NCBI GenBank assembly: GCA_938045585.1
Contig: CALIAU010000011.1
Coordinates: 124,001 to 188,000 of the forward strand
Length of the DNA stretch: 64,000 nt
Direction: 5' to 3'
DNA from: an uncultured Saprospiraceae bacterium
GTDB taxonomy: Bacteria; Bacteroidota; Bacteroidia; Chitinophagales; Saprospiraceae
The notes below the pieces were generated by a model. That model was not told the origin of the DNA. It ran no database searches and saw nothing but the letters and a program-made list of their open reading frames with translations. Made by a program: the position numbers and the translations under genes. Positions 21,101-27,992 of the stretch are shown here, piece by piece (positions within the stretch are counted from its first letter, which is position 1; each line of letters begins with the position of its first letter).

Positions 21101-21295
21101 TTGTGCTGTAAATCCCGTGGGTACTACACAGCTGCCTGAGTTTATTATTATATGCTCATCTACAGGTACTGTGCCTGTAGACCAGTTAGACGGATCATCA
21201 TAATCACCTGCGCCACCAAACCACGTGCTTTGACCCCAACTTGGGGAAGAAATGATTAGAAGAGAGAGTAAGAATATCCATTTTAGTTTGTCCAT
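15158..21295 (-). CDS. T9SS-exported giant protein with 37 thrombospondin type 3 calcium repeats
   Basis: A 2045-aa surface or secreted protein and the first gene of the envelope operon. It has a signal peptide (residues 1-22, cleavage after WGQ) and then ~600 residues of short Asn/Gly-rich strands (NNGEV, NDGIV, NSGTM type), probably a beta-helix. Residues ~624-1954 hold 37 tandem thrombospondin type 3 units of ~36 aa with the pattern DxDxDGIPDxxDNCPxxxNPxQxDxDxDGxGDxCD. The tail (~1962-2045) has VFPNPTSGHITVQL, FDVNGR and a final RLLIAK, a type A T9SS sorting domain. The repeats should bind very many Ca2+ ions, with Cys pairs between units, making a long stiff acidic rod. In unit 7 the usual Cys of DNC is Tyr (DNY). 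An adhesion or matrix role is inferred. Confidence 0.9.
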   Translation of the reverse strand: MDKLKWIFLLSLLIISSPSWGQSTWFGGAGDYDDPSNWSTGTVPVDEHIIINSGSCVVPTGFTAQAYPITLNNSAELIVKGDMQVETSGPLVGIPIAINGNSTLIVGGGSTLAVVEGTQQAINIIGNLINEGEIHIGPNIGLHGLFLNNGEVLNASGGLINFISVDGNCIHSKNSGSEFTNDGIVQGACDDFFIDFDGDNFNNEPCGVIHATSGTPVIGNIMNDGILAEYSSSLSDISSNNGVIYNLGGGGIIVGTGPGTMLFSFDEHVWTGCGNNTQWYTDNNWSSGPLGMGPPDGSSKMTIPASLQGSDFPNTSQTVIVNDDLFVESGAIVTIDNTSSSGIAIGPGAQFTNNGAFFILSAGFHGVVNSGDITNNGLLSLGNTAADGILNQTSGVILNNFEMAINETSKIGLNNDGEFFNSSDASLLVIDAGDQGIDNSGTMGNVLNGNSISVFDSGLQAIRNTPSDAVFSNDNCGSTVLINGEMDGSGTFFNAGKWTIFDYTGSHGVPEFFNGTSGHLEDFEGSINLSQIVNSGLVFLPKTTFPSGVVNPFIDGDAADYGTGTIGIFSTTGTHVGTYNFNSNGFTGLPTVADGTYLCEVTDITACITPSFITVIIDSNMNPDSDGDGIPDSVDNCPNDPNPGQEDFEPDGIGDVCDPDDDNDGIPDVSDNCHFNFNPNQSDNDNDGNGDVCDDDDDNDGVPDTSDNCPITANPGQENNDGDSQGDACDNDDDNDGVSDATDNCPFVSNPNQADGDNDGIGDVCDDDSDNDGIPDISDNCPNISNPNQLDNDNDGMGNPCDSDDDNDGVPDTNDNCQFVSNPNQENNDGDVFGDVCDTDDDNDGIADVTDNYPFISNLNQADNDNDGMGDVCDTDDDNDGVPDTSDNCQFISNPNQENNDGDVFGDVCDTDDDNDGIADATDNCPFISNLNQADNDNDGIGDVCDTDDDNDGVPDSSDNCDMISNPNQADNDNDGMGDVCDADDDNDGIPDITDNCPTTSNSGQQDNDNDGMGDVCDTDDDNDGVPDSSDNCDMISNPNQADNDNDGMGDVCDTDDDNDGIPDTSDNCPTTSNSGQQDNDNDGMGDVCDTDDDNDGVTDSSDNCPMISNPNQADNDNDGMGDVCDTDDDNDGVPDTSDNCTTTSNPNQADNDNDGMGDVCDTDDDNDGVPDSSDNCAMTSNSNQADNDNDGMGDACDTDDDNDGVPDSSDNCSMISNPGQADNDNDGMGDVCDTDDDNDGVPDTSDNCSMISNPNQADNDNDGMGDVCDSDDDNDGVTDSSDNCSTISNPAQSDNDNDGMGDSCDTDDDNDGVSDTNDNCPFVSNSNQADTDGDGIGDACEDDTDGDGIPDSNDNCPTIANSDQSDIDGDGDGDVCDSDDDGDGIPDSSDNCPGIANGGQADNDNDGEGDMCDEDDDNDGIPDASDNCPLTSNPTQADLDNDGMGDVCDSDDDGDGVSDSTDNCPNQINPDQEDNDNDGQGDICDTDDDNDGIPDSSDNCPLTSNPAQADLDNDSIGDVCDDDDDNDGISDSSDNCPTIANTNQADNDNDGEGDICDNDDDNDGIPDNSDNCPFASNTDQTDTDGDGTGDACENDTDGDGIPDAEDNCPNVANASQIDTNMDGTGDACDADDDGDGVDDIDDNCPMFANPNQADNDGDGVGDVCDEDDDNDSVVDLNDNCPLASNPDQLDSDQDGEGDVCDADDDGDGVNDDEDNCPLTDNPDQADTDGDGIGDACENDTDGDGVPDGEDNCPGLVNPDQIDSDGDGMGDACDDDDDGDGVNDDEDNCPLTDNPDQADTDGDGIGDACENDGDGDGVGDMDDNCSEVFNPDQLDTDGDGIGDACDADDDGDGVNDMDDNCPTLSNPDQADFDGDGLGDLCDPDDDNDGILDEDDNCTEMMNIDQTDTDGDGEGDLCDEDDDNDGILDLEDNCPLIENPDQADTDGNGIGDACESTSTEEAQLVDQILVFPNPTSGHITVQLRSNLKIEAIRLFDVNGRTIFLELDPQFTDSNLRIDLSDYVNGYYMLQLQMKSGIINKRLLIAK
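15434..19426 (-). repeat. Coding tandem array, 37 units of ~108 bp (thrombospondin type 3)
   Basis: The DNA has a 108-bp period over ~3.99 kb inside the first operon gene. A second period of 216 bp is superimposed, so that two-unit blocks are duplicated. Units 6-7 resemble 8-9 (matching bases at 18577 and 18793). Units 10-11 resemble 12-13 (18065 and 18281). Units 31 and 33 share 89 identical bases (15861-15949 and 16077-16165). This points to expansion by unequal exchange or slippage of two-unit blocks. The arrays are prone to assembly collapse, so copy number should be treated as provisional. Confidence 0.9.
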
Positions 21296-21398
21296 TGTAA
21301 AGGCAGTTTTATGTAAGAAAAAGCTGCCAGAATATTATCAATAGAGTATAACTTGCGTTACAATAAAAAAGATAATCCAACACAGCTTTAAGACTCTT

Positions 21399-21406
21399 CA
21401 AAAATA
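21399..21406 (-). promoter_or_regulatory. Possible -7 element for the envelope operon
   Basis: On the minus strand this reads TATTTTTG, a match to the Bacteroidetes -7 consensus TAnnTTTG, ~104 bp upstream of the operon ATG. No good -33 TTTG is found 19-21 bp further upstream, so the call is weak. A small inverted repeat (GGCAG against CTGCC, ~21304-21330) lies in the presumed leader. Confidence 0.25.
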
Positions 21407-21443
21407 TCTATAGTCTATGTGAAATGAATCTATAGAAACCTGT

Positions 21444-21536
21444 ATGGATAAAAAATCTATGTTTACCCCTAAAGAACATGAAGTGGATCATATAAACAAT
21501 TTGCACATTGATCCAGATACAATTGATTTTTCTTAA
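21444..21536 (+). CDS. Candidate 30-aa small ORF ahead of the oxidoreductase
   Basis: ATG at 21444 opens a 30-codon frame beginning MDKKSMFTPKEHE and ending in PDTIDFS before a TAA. It stops 9 bp before the molybdopterin oxidoreductase ATG. The composition (acidic, His-rich, no hydrophobic segment) is protein-like rather than random AT-rich sequence. It could be a small co-expressed protein, a leader peptide, or the remnant of a former N-terminal extension. I recognise no family. Confidence 0.35.
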   Translation: MDKKSMFTPKEHEVDHINNLHIDPDTIDFS

Positions 21537-21545
21537 CTTACTGTA

Positions 21546-23873
21546 ATGAATCCGCACAATAGAAAAGTCTCACCCTTACCCACTTTAAAACATACAGGTA
21601 TACGTCTGAGCAAACCTGCGAATTATGCAGCTGGTGCTCAGGGAGTAAAAGTTGCAATGGAACATGCCATCTCAGAAATGGGAGCTATCCGGGCTTTTAC
21701 AACACTTGCGAAGATGAATAAAAAGGGTGGCTTTGATTGTCCAGGTTGTGCGTGGCCTGATCCAGATGATAAGCGATCTGTCTTGGGAGAATATTGTGAA
21801 AATGGAGCAAAAGCTCTGGCTGAAGAAGCCACCTTAAAACGTGTTACTCCTGAGTTTTTTGAGAAACATTCTATTCAAGAAATTGCCTCTTGGTCAGATT
21901 TGAAAATAGGGAAGAGTGGGAGGTTAACACATCCTATGCTTTTAAAAGAGGGATCTAACCATTATGAAGCTATCACATGGGAAGAAGCCTTTGATCGAAT
22001 AGGAGATGAAATAAAAAGTCTAGACAGTCCGAATGAAGCAGTTTTCTATACATCGGGAAGGAGTAGTAATGAAGCTGCATTTTTATACGGGTTATTTGCA
22101 CGTGCTCTTGGCACGAACAATATGCCTGATTGTTCAAATATGTGCCATGAGTCGAGTGGTACAGCCCTTAGTCAAACCCTAGGTATAGGTAAAGGGTCTG
22201 TAGTCCTTTCAGATTTTGAACAAGCGGAAGTAGTTATTATTATGGGTCAGAATCCAGGTACAAATCATCCTCGTATGCTTTCCGCACTACAGAAGTGTAA
22301 GAAACAAGGAGGGAAGATTATTACAATTAATCCCCTAGAAGAAGCAGGTCTAAAAAGATTCGTTAATCCACAACACCCTACAGATTTTTTTACGGGAGGC
22401 ACAGCATTGACTGATGTGTTTTTACAAGTTAAAATAAATCAAGATGTTGCTCTGCTAAAATTAATAATGCAGAAGCTGCTTAGTTTAGACGAAAAACAAA
22501 GGGATGTTCTGGATCATGATTTTATAGTAAATAAAACGGCAGGATACCAGGAGTTTGTAGAACAATTGCAAAGAGAAAATACAAAGCATCTGCTTCAAAG
22601 AACTGGTCTGAACATGGAGGATGTAGATGCAGCAGTAGAACTGATTGCAAAAAATAAAAAGATAATAATATGCTGGGCAATGGGTTTGACGCAGCATAAA
22701 AACGGAGTTGAGAATATTAAAGAATGTGTAAACCTGCTTTTGTTGAAAGGGAGTATCGGGAAGCCAGGATCGGGCACCTGTCCCGTTAGAGGCCATAGCA
22801 ATGTGCAAGGGGATAGGACAGTAGGAATTATTCATAAAAATGTTCCGCACATCACGGAAAACATTAAACATACCTTTGGCTTTGATTCTCCCACCGAGTC
22901 CGGTTATGATACTGTGGAGGCTATCCAAGCCATGCATGCAGAAAAAGTAAAACTCTTTGTATCCTTAGGCGGGAATTTTGTCTCCGCTGCCTCCGATACT
23001 CTATATACAGCAGAGGCAATACAAAATTGTAAACTGACTGTTTCTATTAGTACCAAGTTAAATAGAACACATACTATCGCAGGACGCACTTCTCTAATTT
23101 TACCAACGCTTGGAAGGTCAGAGAAAGATGAAAAAAATGGAAAGCTAAGGAAGGTCTCTGTAGAGAACAGTATGGGTAAAGTGCATAGTTCTCAGGGTAA
23201 GTTAAGTCCAGCTTCAGATCAGTTGTTAAGTGAGCCAGACATTATTGCAGGAATTGCTAGTGCGGCAATAGGAGAGGAAAAAGTGCCTTGGCAAACACTT
23301 GTAGAAGATTATGACAACATACGGGACTCCATAGCCAAAGTAATTCATGGATTCAATAACTACAAAGAAAGAATAGATGGAGCTAAAGAATTTTATTTAC
23401 CGAATAATGCAAGGGAAGCAGACTTCAGCAAATTACCAGGGGGTAGAGCGCAATTTACTATTTGTACATTACCGGATCACAATCTTGCAGATGATGAGTT
23501 TCTCCTCATGACAATTCGGTCTCATGATCAATTTAATACGACTATCTACGGTCTGCACGATCGCTACAGAGGAATTCATAATGAACGCAGAGTGGTGCTT
23601 ATGCATCCAGAGGATATGAAAAAATTTGGATTTAGTAAATTAGAATTGATTGATCTTGAAAGCAGTTACAATGATCAGATACGGACGGCAGAACAATTCT
23701 TCGTGGTACCATATTCCATCCCTAGAGGAAATCTTGCGAGCTATTTTCCTGAAACGAACGTTCTCGTACCTATAGACCTGTTTGCAAAAGAAAGCCAGAC
23801 GCCAGTTAGCAAGTCCGTAAAAGTTCGCTGTAAGAAAAGTAAGGTGAAAGCAACAGGAATTGCAACTGTTTGA
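21546..23873 (+). CDS. FdhF/YdeP-family molybdopterin oxidoreductase
   Basis: A cytoplasmic molybdopterin (bis-MGD) oxidoreductase of 775 aa in the formate-dehydrogenase-like YdeP family. No signal or Tat motif is present. The family signature DCPGCAWPDP is at residues 64-73, giving C65-x2-C68 and a further C84. The canonical four-cysteine Fe-S motif of FdhF is not obvious. SNMCHESSGTAL, IIMGQNPGTNHPR, GKPGSGTCPVRGHSNVQGDRT and the C-terminal molydop-binding part (GGRAQFTI, SHDQFNTTIYG) are typical. YdeP in E. coli is linked to acid resistance; the true substrate of the family is unsettled. It stands alone, with no formate dehydrogenase subunits or FdhD nearby. It is divergent from the envelope operon. 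Confidence 0.85.
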   Translation: MNPHNRKVSPLPTLKHTGIRLSKPANYAAGAQGVKVAMEHAISEMGAIRAFTTLAKMNKKGGFDCPGCAWPDPDDKRSVLGEYCENGAKALAEEATLKRVTPEFFEKHSIQEIASWSDLKIGKSGRLTHPMLLKEGSNHYEAITWEEAFDRIGDEIKSLDSPNEAVFYTSGRSSNEAAFLYGLFARALGTNNMPDCSNMCHESSGTALSQTLGIGKGSVVLSDFEQAEVVIIMGQNPGTNHPRMLSALQKCKKQGGKIITINPLEEAGLKRFVNPQHPTDFFTGGTALTDVFLQVKINQDVALLKLIMQKLLSLDEKQRDVLDHDFIVNKTAGYQEFVEQLQRENTKHLLQRTGLNMEDVDAAVELIAKNKKIIICWAMGLTQHKNGVENIKECVNLLLLKGSIGKPGSGTCPVRGHSNVQGDRTVGIIHKNVPHITENIKHTFGFDSPTESGYDTVEAIQAMHAEKVKLFVSLGGNFVSAASDTLYTAEAIQNCKLTVSISTKLNRTHTIAGRTSLILPTLGRSEKDEKNGKLRKVSVENSMGKVHSSQGKLSPASDQLLSEPDIIAGIASAAIGEEKVPWQTLVEDYDNIRDSIAKVIHGFNNYKERIDGAKEFYLPNNAREADFSKLPGGRAQFTICTLPDHNLADDEFLLMTIRSHDQFNTTIYGLHDRYRGIHNERRVVLMHPEDMKKFGFSKLELIDLESSYNDQIRTAEQFFVVPYSIPRGNLASYFPETNVLVPIDLFAKESQTPVSKSVKVRCKKSKVKATGIATV

Positions 23874-23893
23874 TTGAATACGATGTTGTTTTA

Positions 23894-24004
23894 TTTGGGC
23901 GTGCCCCTCAGTACTTCGGGTCGTGCCCTTACATACTTTACATGCGTACGGTCCTTTCAGGACTGCCCTGCGGGCATATTCCAGACCACTCACGCGGAGT
24001 TACA
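23894..24004. repeat. Structured GC-rich intergenic element, copy 1
   Basis: A GC-rich island between convergent genes in otherwise AT-rich DNA. It starts TTTGGGCGTGCCCCT, has GGGTCG then CCCTTA, and ACATGCGT-x-CGGTCC. Two adjacent hairpins follow: GTCCT-TTC-AGGAC at 23951-23963 and TGCCC-TGC-GGGCA at 23964-23976. TTCCAG and a terminal CACGCGG close it. The same blocks in the same order occur at 49249-49396. It resembles the GGGCGT...ACGC intergenic elements I recall from many Bacteroidetes genomes, whose function is unknown. It is not a simple terminator because no T run follows. Confidence 0.6.
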
Positions 24005-24024
24005 CTAAACGATTTTCCTTTGCG

Positions 24025-24678
24025 CTAAAAGTAGTTTGATCTTATATACAGAACAGTAACTACTATGAATGTAATTAAAAAAATAGTATAAGCTATTTCT
24101 AGTTGCAAGTAATTCCTAGATATGCTTTTACTCATAAAATAATTAAATCTAGTAAGGTTCCCTATTTGTAAGTTTTGACTCTTTAAAACCTTTTGCATGG
24201 ACAATTCGTATTTCTCAAATTCTGGAACTTCAAAAATCATGAAGTTATTTTCTTCTAGATTTGGATATTTCTTTTTGATGATTTTATTAAAGACTTTATA
24301 CATAATATAGCTGAAAGGTTTCGCCGCGAGAATGGCAAAAAGCAATGAAATAGAAAGCCCAATAATTAGTACTGGTATAATTTGATTATTAAAAGATACA
24401 TTTCCTTCAAAGTAACTTTCAAATACGATTAAAGCAGATATTATTGCCGTATTTATTCTAATCAAAATTGCAGCTTTTTTATCCGCGATTGCGATTGAAC
24501 TCATTATGAGTCTATTTTGATTTTTCAAATAGACTCCCATGGATTTCCTTGGTTCTTTTTTTGTATCATACATGTCTTTACCTAAATTAATTTTAGCTTT
24601 TGTAATCAATAAATCAGGACCTATATCATTTGAATCTTGAGTTTCATTGTTCATTATTTTTATTGGTTCAATTTTCAA
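24025..24678 (-). CDS. Pycsar-effector-like (DUF5706-like) membrane protein, orphan
   Basis: A 217-aa integral membrane protein. Residues ~66-90 read ADKKAAILIRINTAIISALI, the ADxKAxxLLxxN signature I associate with the DUF5706/PycTM transmembrane effector domain. Helices lie near residues 69-90, 100-126 and 190-213, with a charged loop between. In Pycsar anti-phage systems this effector is paired with a cyclic-UMP/CMP cyclase and opens the membrane on activation. Here the neighbours are an oxidoreductase and an M16 protease, with no cyclase, so it is either a solitary effector or a relative with another role. ATG at 24654 is an alternative start. It is convergent with the oxidoreductase, with the structured repeat between. 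Confidence 0.6.
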   Translation of the reverse strand: MKIEPIKIMNNETQDSNDIGPDLLITKAKINLGKDMYDTKKEPRKSMGVYLKNQNRLIMSSIAIADKKAAILIRINTAIISALIVFESYFEGNVSFNNQIIPVLIIGLSISLLFAILAAKPFSYIMYKVFNKIIKKKYPNLEENNFMIFEVPEFEKYELSMQKVLKSQNLQIGNLTRFNYFMSKSISRNYLQLEIAYTIFLITFIVVTVLYIRSNYF

Positions 24679-25102
24679 GATTGTGTTTAAACTATTTCAA
24701 ACTAAACATTTTTTCTCTTTATTTAATGATATTCATTGTGCTGCTTGTTAGCAGCTTTTATTTTGCATTTCGAATAGGTTTATTCTGTTCTCCTTGCAAT
24801 AAATGAGGTATGATTCTAAATTGAAATTCGCTAATAAGGCATAACATAGCTACATACTTCATTTCATTTAAGAATTTAGTATGTAGTTGTCCCATTTTCC
24901 CAATTATCCCAAGTGCATTATTCCTACATTAGTTTGCAATGCTCAAAACATCGATAATTTGTAATAACTACAAGGCATAACTAAAAATTTAGTTATATTA
25001 TCATGTGATTTTGTCGATAGTATACAAGATCCTATCGAATAGAAGTAAATTTTAAAGCGAATGTGATTAATTTTCTAACCTTATTAAAAAATACAAATCA
25101 AC
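24679..25102. other. 424-bp intergenic region with inverted repeats
   Basis: No convincing ORF. It holds GCTGC-ttgtta-GCAGC followed by TTTTATTTT (24740-24764, a weak plus-strand terminator), a perfect 9-bp inverted repeat CTACATACT/AGTATGTAG (24850-24858 and 24878-24886), and the palindrome AACTAAA-aa-TTTAGTT (24979-24994). These could be parts of a small transcript or operators for the flanking divergent genes. Confidence 0.4.
25010..25040 (+). promoter_or_regulatory. Candidate promoter/operator of the M16 protease gene
   Basis: TTTG at 25010-25013, a 19-nt spacer, then TATCGAAT at 25033. The spacing fits the Bacteroidetes -33/-7 promoter, though the -7 box is only partial. A perfect 7-bp inverted repeat TCGATAG/CTATCGA (25014-25020 and 25032-25038) fills the spacer, where a repressor would block polymerase. 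Confidence 0.35.
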
Positions 25103-27856
25103 ATGAAAAGACTTTCTTTTGTTATCCTAGGATGCTTTTTATTCCTAGGTACACAATCCTATGCCCAAGACTTTAAACTGCCTGCTGGAGTAAAACAAAC
25201 TGCCTCCGTAGAAGGAATAACAGAATACCAATTGCCGAATGGTTTGAAAGTTTTGCTCTTTCCAGACCAATCCAAAGCAACGATAACAGTGAATGTTACC
25301 TACATGGTAGGTTCTCGACATGAGGCCTATGGTGAAACAGGAATGGCACATTTACTAGAACACCTTGTATTTAAAGGAACGCCGGATCACCCGAACATTC
25401 CACAAGAATTGACAGAACATGGTTGTAGACCAAATGGAACAACCTGGTACGATCGAACGAATTATTTTGAAACCTTTAGTGCTACAGAGGAGAACCTGGA
25501 CTGGGCCTTGGATATGGAGTCAGATAGAATGGTAAACTCTTTTATTGCAAAAAAAGATCTGGATAGTGAAATGACAGTCGTTAGAAATGAATACGAACGG
25601 GGTGAAAATTCGCCTGGAAGTGTTCTTATGAAAAGAGTTTTAGGAAGTGCATTCCTTTGGCATAATTACGGGAACACTACCATTGGATCAAGATCTGATT
25701 TAGAAAATGTCCCTATTGATAGATTGAAAGGATTTTATAAGAAGTACTATCAACCAGATAATGCCATTCTACTTGTGGCAGGTAAAATAGATAAAGAAGC
25801 AACACTCCATAAAATTGTAGCCACCTTTGGAAAAATTCCTAAACCTACAAGAGAGTTGATTCCTACCTATACCAAAGAGCCTACACAGGACGGCGAACGT
25901 TATGTGGAGTTACGAAGAGTTGGAGATTTACAGTCAGTTTCTGTTGCCTATCATACACCACCTGGACCACATGCAGATTATGCATCTATTGCGGTAATAG
26001 ACGAACTCTTAACCAATGAGCCTGCTGGTAGATTATACAAATCTTTAGTAGAGACAAAGAAAGCAAGTTATCTCTGGGGGTTTGCACCCTCATTAAAAGA
26101 AGGAGGATATTTCTATGTGAATGCAGATGTACGTAAGGAAAATTCAATGGATGAGGCAAAGTCAGTCTTGTTAAGCACACTGGATGACTTAGCAGATAAC
26201 CCACCAACAGAAGATGAGGTAGAAAGAGCAAAGGCACGTATTCTTAAGAACTGGGAATTATCATATAATAGTTCGGATAGGGTAGGCATGACCATGAGTG
26301 AATATATTGCACAGGGAGACTGGCGTTTGTTCTTCTTGTTCAGAGATAGAATAGAACAAGTAAAAGTAGAGGATGTCATTACAGCAGCAAAAAAATATTT
26401 TAAACCTTCCAACAGAACAGTTGGCGTATTTATTCCAGATGCGAATCCAGATAGAGTAGAAGTACCAAATGCTCCCAATGTGAAAGCTTTAGTTGCTAGT
26501 TATAAAGGGAAAGAATTGATTGCAGAAGGGGAGGCCTTTGATGCTTCACCAGAAAATATTGATGCAAGAACAAATTCTGGAGAAATGACAAATGGAATGG
26601 AGTATGCAATGCTATCAAAAGAGAATAGAGGAGATGCAGTAATTGCTACGATAAGACTGCGGTATGGAACACCTAAATCCTTAGTAGGGAAAAGTGTTGT
26701 AGGTAGTTTTGCTGCAAGTATGTTGGATAAGGGGACAGCAACTATGAGTCGTCAAGAAATACAAGATAAGTTAGATGCTCTTAAGGCACGTACTAGAATT
26801 TTTGGAGGTAAAGAAGGAACAACAATTCGTGTAGAAACAACAAATGAGAATCTACCTGAAATCCTTGATCTTGTAGCAGATATGACTAAAAATCCAGCTA
26901 TGAGCCAAGAAGAGTTTGAAAAAGCAAAGGAAGAAAATCTTGCTTTCCTAGAAGAACAGCTATCTGAACCACAAGCACTTGCAAACAGAGAGTTTAACCG
27001 ACTACTCAACCCATATCCAAAAACAGATGCAAGATACAGTATGACAATGCAAGAGGAAATGGATGCAATCAAAGCGCTTACTCTTGAAGAAGTGAAGATG
27101 TTCCATAAAGAAAATTTTGGGGCAAGCGAAGCAACAGTAGCTGTAGTTGGAGATTTTGACGAAAAGCTTGTGAAGGAGAAAGTAGATAAGCACTTTGGTT
27201 CTTGGGAAAGTCCAGGAAAGTATATTCGTTTAAAAGATGAGTATAATATGCTTCAACCAACGGATGTAAACCTTGAAACACCGGATAAGGCAAATGCGAT
27301 GTTTTTTGCTGGAATGAATCTTCCAATAGGTGATACACATCCAGATTATCCAGCCTTAGTGCTTGGAAATTACATGCTTGGTGGTGGATTTTTAAATTCA
27401 AGACTAGCAACAAGAATACGCCAGAAAGAAGGTTTAAGTTATGGTGTAGGTTCGTGGTTCTATGGTAATTCTCAAGACGAGAGTGGTGGATTTGGAGCCT
27501 ATGCTATCTACGCTCCTGAAAACAGGGATAAAGTACAAACTGCCTTTGTTGAAGAAATTGAAAAAGCAACTACTGATGGTTTTACCCAAGAAGAAATAGA
27601 TGCAGCTAAGTCAGGATGGCTTCAGTCAAGACAGGTGACAAGAGCGCAAGATGGTAGCTTGGCAAATAGTTTTACAAATAATCTTAGATTAGATAGAACA
27701 ATGGCCTGGTCAGCAGAATTTGAAAAGAAAATAGAAATGCTGACGATGGAAGAAATTAATGCAGCGATGGCTAAACACATTGATGCATCCAAGTTTATAT
27801 ATGTAAAGGCAGGAGACTTTGCAAATAAGTTAAACGACTCAGTCATTAAGCCTTAA
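25103..27856 (+). CDS. M16 family zinc protease (insulinase-like, two-domain)
   Basis: A 917-aa exported metalloprotease with a signal peptide (1-21, cleavage after SYA-Q). The inverted zinc motif HLLEH is at residues 83-87 (H83, E86, H87), with the downstream acidic ligand expected in the NEYERGENSP stretch. A second, non-catalytic M16 domain (~500-917) has the R/Y pattern GLSYGVGSWFYG used for substrate closure. Fusing both halves in one chain is common in Bacteroidetes. It would degrade peptides in the periplasm or at the surface. It is monocistronic and ends at a strong terminator. Confidence 0.9.
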   Translation: MKRLSFVILGCFLFLGTQSYAQDFKLPAGVKQTASVEGITEYQLPNGLKVLLFPDQSKATITVNVTYMVGSRHEAYGETGMAHLLEHLVFKGTPDHPNIPQELTEHGCRPNGTTWYDRTNYFETFSATEENLDWALDMESDRMVNSFIAKKDLDSEMTVVRNEYERGENSPGSVLMKRVLGSAFLWHNYGNTTIGSRSDLENVPIDRLKGFYKKYYQPDNAILLVAGKIDKEATLHKIVATFGKIPKPTRELIPTYTKEPTQDGERYVELRRVGDLQSVSVAYHTPPGPHADYASIAVIDELLTNEPAGRLYKSLVETKKASYLWGFAPSLKEGGYFYVNADVRKENSMDEAKSVLLSTLDDLADNPPTEDEVERAKARILKNWELSYNSSDRVGMTMSEYIAQGDWRLFFLFRDRIEQVKVEDVITAAKKYFKPSNRTVGVFIPDANPDRVEVPNAPNVKALVASYKGKELIAEGEAFDASPENIDARTNSGEMTNGMEYAMLSKENRGDAVIATIRLRYGTPKSLVGKSVVGSFAASMLDKGTATMSRQEIQDKLDALKARTRIFGGKEGTTIRVETTNENLPEILDLVADMTKNPAMSQEEFEKAKEENLAFLEEQLSEPQALANREFNRLLNPYPKTDARYSMTMQEEMDAIKALTLEEVKMFHKENFGASEATVAVVGDFDEKLVKEKVDKHFGSWESPGKYIRLKDEYNMLQPTDVNLETPDKANAMFFAGMNLPIGDTHPDYPALVLGNYMLGGGFLNSRLATRIRQKEGLSYGVGSWFYGNSQDESGGFGAYAIYAPENRDKVQTAFVEEIEKATTDGFTQEEIDAAKSGWLQSRQVTRAQDGSLANSFTNNLRLDRTMAWSAEFEKKIEMLTMEEINAAMAKHIDASKFIYVKAGDFANKLNDSVIKP

Positions 27857-27876
27857 TGAATAGTTTAAATAGTAAG

Positions 27877-27910
27877 AGGCTCTTATGCAAAGCATAGGAG
27901 CCTTTTTTTA
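27877..27910 (+). terminator. Intrinsic terminator of the M16 gene
   Basis: 12-pair stem AGGCTCTTATGC/GCATAGGAGCCT with one mismatch, AAA loop, then a seven-T run. An open frame that begins inside it at 27885 is therefore not the real start of the next gene. Confidence 0.85.
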
Positions 27911-27992
27911 TTCCCTAAATCTCCATCTAAATAATTATATTAGACGACTAGCTAGAAACGAACCATTACATTACTATATAAACCCAATTGAT

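Noticed and set aside
22485-22937. 150-codon minus-strand frame in the oxidoreductase gene.
   Set aside because: Antisense shadow with no protein features, within a gene carrying a clear family signature.
24025-25102. A complete Pycsar anti-phage system.
   Set aside because: Only an effector-like protein is present; no cyclase gene lies on either side, so a system cannot be claimed.
27885-27992. Upstream extension of the DoxX-like frame to 27885.
   Set aside because: It starts within the terminator hairpin of the M16 gene.
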